In this document: positions 7,490 to 11,945 of the stretch, piece after piece | Position numbering within the stretch: position 1 is the first letter of the stretch | Layout: the number at the start of each line of letters is the position of its first letter | Assembly (NCBI GenBank): GCA_041183125.1 | Contig: JBEGMH010000249.1 | Span: 1-11,945, forward strand | Reading direction: 5' to 3' | Source of the DNA: JADJPL01 sp041183125 | GTDB taxonomy: Bacteria > Bacteroidota > Bacteroidia > Chitinophagales > Saprospiraceae | Length of the DNA stretch: 11,945 nucleotides | Made by a program: the position numbers and the translations under genes | Notes under the pieces: generated by a model | What the model was told of the DNA's origin: nothing | The model's input: the letters and a program-made list of their open reading frames with translations, nothing else | Databases searched by the model: none

Positions 7490-8053
7490 TTATACTTTTG
7501 GTAAAGAAGGCGCCATGCCGAGCTGGATCAGGGCGAAAATGGCGTAGTTCGCGATGTCCCGGTAGTTGGCTTCTACCCCTTCCGAGACCAGGGTAACGCC
7601 TTTGTTGTTTTCTATTTGTTTTATTCTCAATAATTTAGACAAAATCAAATCCGTCAGGGAACTGGTGCGCATATTGCGCCAAGCCTCGCCATAATCGGAG
7701 TTTTTCTGTACCATGAGCGCGCAGGTCTCGTTCAGTTGCCCATCGTAGAGGGCCTCAGCGGTATCCGGGGAAAGCTCCAGGGGGCCGGAGAACGACAGTT
7801 GGATGAGGGCCAGGATGCTGTAGTTGACGATGCCCTGGAGTTCGGAGGCGATGGAATCCTCCACCGACTGGCTGCCGCGCTCTTCTATCGTCCGTATGCG
7901 CATCGCCTTGATATAGAGCTGATCCGTCAGCGAAGAGGGCCTCAGGATACGCCATGCTGTGCCGTAATCCACCGTTTTTTTCAAGAAGATGGATTTGCAC
8001 TGCGCCGCCACATATTGATACTGTTCCAGGGTCTCTTTCACGCCTGTTGTCAT
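7490..8053 (-). CDS. DUF1599-domain protein with two tandem domain copies
   Basis: A small 187-residue helical cytosolic protein made of two related halves. Half one has KKTVDYGTAWRILRPSSLTD (25-44), an arginine-rich MRIRTIEE and GIVNYSILALIQL (74-86). Half two has QKNSDYGEAWRNMRTSSLTD (116-135), LLRIKQIE and DIANYAIFALIQLG. This is the DUF1599 pattern, a domain also described as nucleotide-modification associated. The conserved K-x-x-D-Y-G, S-L-T-D, R and N-Y residues occur in both halves, so both could form sites or a pseudo-dimer. Phage relatives are linked to modified-nucleotide metabolism; for this cellular copy the biochemical role is unknown. It is the first gene of the minus-strand block, with a TAnnTTTG box just ahead, and lies 17 bases before the DoxX gene. 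The start at 8053 fits the domain without a leader. Confidence 0.87.
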   Translation of the reverse strand: MTTGVKETLEQYQYVAAQCKSIFLKKTVDYGTAWRILRPSSLTDQLYIKAMRIRTIEERGSQSVEDSIASELQGIVNYSILALIQLSFSGPLELSPDTAEALYDGQLNETCALMVQKNSDYGEAWRNMRTSSLTDLILSKLLRIKQIENNKGVTLVSEGVEANYRDIANYAIFALIQLGMAPSLPKV

Positions 8054-8060
8054 TTTGCTG

Positions 8061-8068
8061 CAAATATA
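8061..8068 (-). promoter_or_regulatory. Candidate -7 box for the DUF1599-led operon
   Basis: On the minus strand this reads TATATTTG, a full match to TAnnTTTG. It ends seven bases before the ATG at 8053, which would make the transcript leaderless or leave only a few untranslated bases. No good TTTG -33 element is seen at the usual distance. Its place at the head of a six-gene same-strand block supports it. Confidence 0.5.
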
Positions 8069-8098
8069 CAGTACATTTCACGGATTTTTGTGCATTCG

Positions 8099-8121
8099 TT
8101 CGATCCGGGTTCGATTCCGGG
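8099..8121. repeat. Short tandem repeat with a tRNA T-loop-like sequence
   Basis: TTCGATCCGGG (8099-8109) is followed at once by TTCGATTCCGGG (8110-8121), two near-identical units. GGTTCGATTCC also looks like the T-loop of a tRNA, but the stem does not pair well and no other tRNA arms are present. It sits in the 105-base divergent spacer between the DUF1599 gene and yigZ, so it could be an operator or a scar. Confidence 0.4.
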
Positions 8122-8158
8122 GCGAAACAAATTTTAAAAAAAAGGGGTATTGCATACT

Positions 8159-8821
8159 ATGGAAGAAACCTATCGCACCCTGGAAGCCCCCTGTACCGGC
8201 GAATTCCGCGACCGGGGCAGCAAGTTTTTGGCATACGCGTTCCCGCTGAACGCCGATACCGAGTGGGCAAGCTGCCTGGAGTCCGTGCGCAAAGAACACC
8301 CCAAAGCAACGCACCACTGCTACGCCTACCGCATCGGCTTTGACGGCAACCAGTTCCGCGCCAACGACGACGGCGAGCCCTCCGGAACGGCCGGCAAGCC
8401 CATCCTGGGGCAAATCGACAGCTTCCGGCTCAGCAATGTGCTCGTAGTGGTGGTCCGCTACTTCGGAGGTACCCTGTTAGGGGCCGGCGGACTGGTACAA
8501 GCGTACAAAACAGCGGCAGCGGCAGCCCTGGGGAATGGCGCCATCACCGAGCGGGCCATAGAAGAAACCTTCGAGCTGGCGTTCCACTACGCCCTGATGA
8601 ACGACGTGATGAACGCCCTGAAAAAAACGGAAGCCCGTTTCGTAGCCCAGGATTTTGGCGACTCCGCCCGCGTCCGCATCGCTTTCCCGCGCGCACGGAC
8701 CGCCGAAAATTTTCTCCGCTTAAAAGCCTTCATCGCCAAAGTACACCTGGAAGAAGCCGCGTTGTTAGGCGATATCAACGGACTACAGATCCAGCGCATC
8801 GAAGAGGGGAAGCCCGGATAA
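8159..8821 (+). CDS. yigZ: YigZ/IMPACT-family protein (UPF0029)
   Basis: This is a 220-residue cytosolic protein of the IMPACT/YigZ family. The conserved core is DGEPSGTAGKPILGQ (about 72-86), followed by NVLVVVVRYFGGTLLGAGGLVQAY, with a first strand region holding RGSKFLAYAFPL and HHCYAYRIG. The C-terminal part (about 135-215) is a second small alpha/beta domain, as in YigZ. The family is widespread; eukaryotic IMPACT modulates the translation regulator GCN2, while the bacterial role is not firmly known. The ATG at 8159 gives METYRT-like family N-terminus MEETYRTLE. A TTG nine bases upstream is in frame but less likely. An AAAGGGG purine stretch ends at 8147, a possible ribosome binding site at somewhat long distance. 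It is divergent from the DUF1599 gene and probably a single-gene unit. Confidence 0.92.
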   Translation: MEETYRTLEAPCTGEFRDRGSKFLAYAFPLNADTEWASCLESVRKEHPKATHHCYAYRIGFDGNQFRANDDGEPSGTAGKPILGQIDSFRLSNVLVVVVRYFGGTLLGAGGLVQAYKTAAAAALGNGAITERAIEETFELAFHYALMNDVMNALKKTEARFVAQDFGDSARVRIAFPRARTAENFLRLKAFIAKVHLEEAALLGDINGLQIQRIEEGKPG

Positions 8822-8854
8822 GGCTCCCTCAGCAAGCACCTGCTGTTCTTTTGC

Positions 8855-8877
8855 CGGGCCAAAAAGTAGGCCCGTTT
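8855..8877 (+). terminator. Weak hairpin downstream of yigZ
   Basis: CGGGCC (8855-8860) pairs with GGCCCG (8869-8874) across an eight-base A-rich loop, followed by TTT. The stem is short and the T-tract is short, so it is only a possible terminator for yigZ. Confidence 0.25.
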
Positions 8878-8922
8878 CTGCCCCGGCGTTAGCCCAAAAC
8901 ACACTCTTCTCCCCTACCCTGC

Positions 8923-8951
8923 TTGCAGTTCCCGAATAATTCCTTAGTTTG
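8923..8951 (+). promoter_or_regulatory. Candidate promoter for the S10 peptidase gene
   Basis: TTG at 8923-8925 and TAGTTTG at 8945-8951 are 19 bases apart. This resembles the Bacteroidota TTTG / TAnnTTTG layout, with one base missing between TA and TTTG. The predicted start of transcription would give a leader of about 15-20 bases before the ATG at 8975. The A-rich leader (GGAAAAAACACC) fits this phylum, where strong Shine-Dalgarno sites are often absent. Confidence 0.45.
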
Positions 8952-8974
8952 GGCGGAAAAAACACCTTATCGCT

Positions 8975-10456
8975 ATGAAAAGAATCGCGCTATTGGCCTG
9001 TGTGGCCATGTTTGCCGTCCTGCCCTTGGGTGCGCAGAACCGCGCCCTGGAGCCGCAGTCGGTGGTCACGACCACCCATGAGGCCATGATCAAAGGAAAA
9101 AGAGTGCCCTACACCGCTACGGCCGGCACACAGCCGGTGTGGAACGAAGAAGGCAAAGCCATCGCTTCCTTGTTCTATACGTATTACCAGCGCAGCGATG
9201 TAGCCGACCGCGCCGCCCGTCCGCTGCTCATTTCCTTCAACGGAGGCCCCGGCTCGGCTTCCGTCTGGATGCACTTAGCTTATACCGGGCCGCGGGTGCT
9301 CGACATTGACGACGAGGGCTACCCCGTGCAGCCCTACGGCTACAAAGAAAACCCCAACTCCATCCTCGACATCGCGGATATCGTGTACATAGACCCCGTC
9401 AATACCGGCTACTCCCGGATTTTGGACAAAGACGCCAAGCCGTCCACCTTCTTCGGGGTAAACGCCGACATCAAGTACTTAGCGGAGTGGCTCAACACGT
9501 TCGTCACCCGCCAGGGCCGCTGGCGCTCCCCCAAGTACCTCATCGGGGAAAGCTACGGCACTACCCGCGTTTCCGGCCTGGCCCTGGAACTCCAAAACGC
9601 CCAGTGGATGTACCTCAACGGGGTCATCCTGGTGTCGCCTACCGGATTGGGCATCGAACGCCGCGGCCCGGTGGAAGCCGCCAACCGCCTCCCCTACTTC
9701 GCCGCGACGGCCTGGTACCACAAAGTCCTGCCCGAGGACCTGCAGAAAAAAGACCTGCTGCCCCTGCTCGATGAAGTAGAGGCGTTCACGATACAAGAGC
9801 TGCTCCCCGCCATGGCTATGGGCGGCTTTTTGCCCCCCGACAAAAAACAGGCCGCCGCCGCCCGCATGGCCCGCTATTCCGGCCTTTCGGAAAAGACCAT
9901 CCTCCAACACAACCTCGACGTGCCCACGGATTTCTTTTGGAAAGACTTGCTGCGCGAACGCGGTGGCTTCACCGTGGGCCGCCTGGACTCCCGCTACAAA
10001 GGCATAGACCGCAAAGAAGCCGGCGAGCGCCCCGATTACAACTCGGAACTCACCTCCTGGCTACACTCCTTCACCCCCGCTATCAACCACTACCTGCGCA
10101 CCGAACTGAAGTACGAGACCGACATCAAATACAATATGTTCGGCCCCGTCAGCCCCTGGGACAACAGCAACGACAATACCGGGGCCAACCTACGCCAGGC
10201 CATGGCGCAAAACCCCTATTTGAAAGTCATGTTCCAGTCGGGGTATTACGACGGGGCCACCACCTACTTCAACGCGAAATACTCGATGTGGCAGCTCGAC
10301 CCCAGCGGGAAGATGAAGGACCGCATCAGCTTCAAAGGCTACCGCAGCGGCCACATGATGTACCTGCGCAAAGAAGACCTCGCCACGTCCAACGACGATG
10401 TCCGCGCCTTCATAGCGGCTTCCCTGCCCGGAAAAGGGGTACCCGCAAAGTACTGA
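8975..10456 (+). CDS. Secreted S10-family serine carboxypeptidase-like protein
   Basis: This 493-residue protein has a signal peptide (MKRIALLACVAMFAVLPLGAQ). The alpha/beta-hydrolase fold of peptidase family S10 is clear. It has the oxyanion-region signature SFNGGPGSAS (87-96), DIVYIDPVNTGYS (135-147), the nucleophile Ser193 in LIGESYGTTR, Asp426 in FQSGYYDGATTYF and His460 in GYRSGHMMYL. All three catalytic residues and the NGGPGS turn are present, so it should be active, most likely trimming C-terminal residues from peptides. There is no T9SS sorting domain at the C-terminus (it ends GVPAKY), so a periplasmic location is more likely than the cell surface. The family is best known from eukaryotic lysosomes and vacuoles, but bacterial members are known. 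It has its own candidate promoter and is followed by a long non-coding gap. Substrate is unknown. Confidence 0.94.
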   Translation: MKRIALLACVAMFAVLPLGAQNRALEPQSVVTTTHEAMIKGKRVPYTATAGTQPVWNEEGKAIASLFYTYYQRSDVADRAARPLLISFNGGPGSASVWMHLAYTGPRVLDIDDEGYPVQPYGYKENPNSILDIADIVYIDPVNTGYSRILDKDAKPSTFFGVNADIKYLAEWLNTFVTRQGRWRSPKYLIGESYGTTRVSGLALELQNAQWMYLNGVILVSPTGLGIERRGPVEAANRLPYFAATAWYHKVLPEDLQKKDLLPLLDEVEAFTIQELLPAMAMGGFLPPDKKQAAAARMARYSGLSEKTILQHNLDVPTDFFWKDLLRERGGFTVGRLDSRYKGIDRKEAGERPDYNSELTSWLHSFTPAINHYLRTELKYETDIKYNMFGPVSPWDNSNDNTGANLRQAMAQNPYLKVMFQSGYYDGATTYFNAKYSMWQLDPSGKMKDRISFKGYRSGHMMYLRKEDLATSNDDVRAFIAASLPGKGVPAKY

Positions 10457-10536
10457 TGCAGGGCCTGTGCGCACTGCTTTGAACGAGGGGTGGTGCAAAA
10501 AGTGGTTCGCCGCTCCAGCCTGAAGCATAAAAGAAT

Positions 10537-10605
10537 GAACGTGCGCTTGTTTTTCTGATTTTGCGACGAAAAATCAGAAAAACAAGCGCGTTCAAAATAT
10601 TTTTT
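10537..10605 (+). terminator. Long perfect hairpin plus T-tract after the S10 peptidase gene
   Basis: Bases 10543-10562 are exactly complementary to 10570-10589 (20 bp) around the 7-base loop GCGACGA. Beyond a two-base bulge, GAAC (10537-10540) pairs with GTTC (10590-10593). A six-T run follows at 10600-10605. It lies 80 bases after the S10 stop and points the right way to end that transcript. The design and the 3' box match the hairpin at 319-383, though the stem sequence is different. Confidence 0.68.
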
Positions 10606-10607
10606 GG
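10591..10607 (+). repeat. Conserved 17-base box, copy 2
   Basis: TTCAAAATATTTTTTGG is identical to 369-385 and again directly follows the 3' arm of a long hairpin. Upstream the two elements share the plan TGAA...TGTTTTT on the 5' arm, but not the exact stem bases. Confidence 0.75.
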
Positions 10608-10644
10608 GGACATCAAGGCGAAAAAGGTCTTTTCACCCAACCCC

Positions 10645-10670
10645 CGCGTTCAAAAAATAATATTTTTAAC
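10645..10670 (+). repeat. Degenerate third copy of the box
   Basis: CGCGTTCAAAA at 10645-10655 matches 10587-10597 exactly and is followed by an AT-rich AATAATATTTTTAAC that loosely resembles the box end. No strong hairpin precedes it. It could be a decayed copy or chance similarity in AT-rich spacer. Confidence 0.3.
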
Positions 10671-10739
10671 CCTGGGAACAAAAGTCCGGTTTTTACGCCA
10701 TCCCTTTCCGGCACAACAGGAGGCCCTGGTTTTTCGTTA

Positions 10740-10771
10740 GAGCCCTGCCGCACAACACAAACAGCAGGCTC
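10740..10771. other. Imperfect stem-loop in the spacer before the M23 gene
   Basis: GAGCCCTGC (10740-10748) pairs with GCAGGCTC (10764-10771) with one bulged C, around a 15-base loop. It has no T-tract on either side. It may be a leader structure or incidental. Confidence 0.25.
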
Positions 10772-10896
10772 ACACGGATGCACCTCCGGCACGCGAAGAG
10801 ACGACCGGTATCCCAGACCCCAGGTGCGATCAGTCTTGTTATAAAACCATCAATGGTTCCCATATCGTATTACATTGCTTGAGACATATCGCCCCT

Positions 10897-11805
10897 ATGC
10901 CGTTTGTGCCACACAAGACCTTCATTCAGCGCCCTTCCTTCTTTTTTTGCCCCCGGAGCGCAAAAAAGCGGCCAGCCTTCAGGATACAGGCCCCCTATGC
11001 CATCGTGCTCGGCTTTTTCCTGTACCTGGCCCCCTTTCCTGCCTTTTCCCAATCCGGCCATATAGAAGTATATGTCAGTGAAAACGCCGCTGGCCACTCC
11101 GTGCTTACCGCCCGCAACAAAAGCCCGTTTCCCTACATCGTGGACATCTACTACCTGCGCATGAAAAACGTGAGCGCCGACCCTAACAGTACCTTTCAAA
11201 CCGTCGTCCCGCCCGGTAAACAGGTGCAAATGGTCACCCTCCTGCCCAACCAGGGGCAGGGTAGGTCGGGATGGGATTTCAGTTACCGCTACTTCTTGGG
11301 CGACCCTGCGGGCTGTGTGCCCGACAATGATTTCCCCTACCGCCTCCCGTACAAAAAAGGCCTGGCCTACCTCATCAGCCAAGCCTATCTGGGGGCGATC
11401 AGCCACCGGGAATCGTACGCCATTGATTTCAAAATGGACGAAGACACCCCCATCTTAGCCGCACGGGACGGCATCGTCGCAGAGATCAAGGAAAACAGCA
11501 ATCTCGGCTGCCCAACCCAGGATTGTGCCGGCGACGGAAACTACGTCCTCATCCTCCACAGCGACGGCACCTTCGCCGGCTATTGGCACTTGCGGTACCG
11601 GGGCGTCGTCGTCAAGGTAGGCGACCGCGTCGCCACCGGGCAACTCATCGGCTACAGCGGAAATACCGGCTGGTCCTCCGGGCCACACCTCCACTTCGAA
11701 GTGTTCCGCCCGACATACGAAGGGAAAGAGACCATCCCCACAGGCTTCACCACCCAGCGGGGCCTGCTCACCCAGTTGGAACAAGGGAAACTGTACTGGC
11801 ACTGA
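10897..11805 (+). CDS. Secreted M23-family metallopeptidase
   Basis: This 302-residue protein is predicted to cut peptidoglycan cross-links or related peptides in the envelope. A basic N-terminus and a hydrophobic stretch (APYAIVLGFFLYLAPFPAFSQ, about 32-52) form a long signal peptide. Residues 54-150 form a beta-rich N-terminal domain of unknown role. The M23 domain follows: His170 and Asp177 in SHRESYAIDFKM, then TPILAARDGIVAEI, His231 in YWHLRY, GDRVATGQLIGYSGNTG, and His264/His266 in GPHLHFEV. By family comparison His170, Asp177 and His266 bind zinc, and His231 and His264 act in catalysis; all are present, so it should be active. Two cysteines (205, 210) in an insert may form a disulphide. 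The ATG at 10897 is preferred; a TTG at 10879 is in frame and would add six residues to an already long n-region. The gene ends eight bases before the minisatellite. Confidence 0.9.
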   Translation: MPFVPHKTFIQRPSFFFCPRSAKKRPAFRIQAPYAIVLGFFLYLAPFPAFSQSGHIEVYVSENAAGHSVLTARNKSPFPYIVDIYYLRMKNVSADPNSTFQTVVPPGKQVQMVTLLPNQGQGRSGWDFSYRYFLGDPAGCVPDNDFPYRLPYKKGLAYLISQAYLGAISHRESYAIDFKMDEDTPILAARDGIVAEIKENSNLGCPTQDCAGDGNYVLILHSDGTFAGYWHLRYRGVVVKVGDRVATGQLIGYSGNTGWSSGPHLHFEVFRPTYEGKETIPTGFTTQRGLLTQLEQGKLYWH

Positions 11806-11812
11806 TCGTAGA

Positions 11813-11945
11813 GGCAAACACCGTCGGGGCAAACAACATCGGGGCAAACACCGTCGGGGTAAACACCGTCGGGGCAAACAACATCGGGGCAAACAACATC
11901 GGGGCAAACAACATCGGGGCAAACAACATCGGGGCAAACAACATC
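11813..11945. repeat. 15-bp minisatellite running off the right edge
   Basis: Eight full units and one partial unit of GGCAAACAACATCGG are arranged head to tail without spacers. Units 1, 3 and 4 carry the variant ACCGTC in place of AACATC, and unit 4 has GGT for GGC at its start. Units 5 to 9 are identical, suggesting recent expansion from that end. The 15-base period keeps every frame open: the plus strand would read GANNI/GANTV and the minus strand LFAPM-type pentapeptides. No start codon and context for a plus-strand gene is seen, and the minus-strand frame runs into the M23 gene antisense. It begins seven bases after the M23 stop. Confidence 0.92.

Larger units (their letters stand above)
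10457..10896. other. Non-coding gap between the S10 and M23 peptidase genes
   Basis: These 440 bases hold no convincing gene on either strand. They contain the hairpin and conserved box at 10537-10607, a degenerate box near 10645-10670 and an imperfect stem-loop at 10740-10771. There is also a short palindrome AACCATCAATGGTT at about 10843-10856, roughly 40 bases before the M23 start, which could be an operator. No clear TAnnTTTG promoter box was found for the M23 gene. Confidence 0.6.

Noticed and set aside
8101..8130. Possible tRNA gene suggested by GGTTCGATTCC
   Set aside because: The T-stem pairs poorly, no anticodon or D arm is found upstream, and the needed 5' half would fall in the DUF1599 coding region.
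10410..10640. Small minus-strand frame across the second hairpin
   Set aside because: Its sequence comes from the hairpin and box and from antisense of the S10 gene end; no conserved features.
11455..11937. Minus-strand frame with a CCLPR-type repeat at its N-terminus
   Set aside because: It is the minisatellite read antisense and then runs antisense through the M23 catalytic domain; no support for a real gene.
11813..11945. Possible CRISPR array
   Set aside because: Units of 15 bases repeat directly with no spacers between them.

Overview
The window looks like chromosomal DNA from a GC-rich member of the Bacteroidota. Four things point there: a type IX secretion (T9SS) type A sorting domain at the left edge; a BT_3928-type DoxX protein next to a DUF1599 protein; an unusually long NusB with a large N-terminal extension; and promoter-like TAnnTTTG boxes in front of several genes. 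A Saprospiria- or Cytophagales-like lineage would fit, but the genus cannot be read from this sequence.

Layout. (1) 1-321, plus strand: the C-terminal end of a T9SS-secreted protein. Its stop codon lies in the base of a long perfect hairpin (319-372). (2) 393-8053, minus strand: six tightly spaced genes. In transcription order they are a tandem-duplicated DUF1599 protein, a BT_3928/DoxX membrane protein, nusB, an OmpA-family protein with six thrombospondin type 3 repeats, guaA, and a lipoprotein with a type 1 periplasmic-binding fold whose start overlaps the end of guaA. (3) 8159-11805, plus strand: a YigZ/IMPACT-family protein, a secreted S10 serine carboxypeptidase-like enzyme and a secreted M23 metallopeptidase. 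A 440-base non-coding gap separates the last two and holds a second long hairpin. (4) 11813-11945: a 15-bp tandem repeat that runs off the right edge.

How the genes fit together. The minus-strand block mixes housekeeping (guaA for GMP synthesis, nusB for rRNA antitermination) with envelope proteins (OmpA/TSP3, lipoprotein, DoxX). Gaps of 17 to 71 bases and one overlap suggest at least partial co-transcription, with a possible internal promoter before guaA. The plus-strand genes look like separate units: one cytosolic protein and two exported hydrolases.

The part least explained by genes is a pair of intergenic elements, at about 319-385 and 10537-10607. Each is a perfect stem of 20 bp or more followed by the same 17-base box, while the stem sequences differ. 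They may be a conserved style of terminator or a dispersed hairpin repeat. I see no CRISPR array, toxin-antitoxin pair, transposase, phage gene or obvious defence cassette, and I do not claim a new multigene system here.
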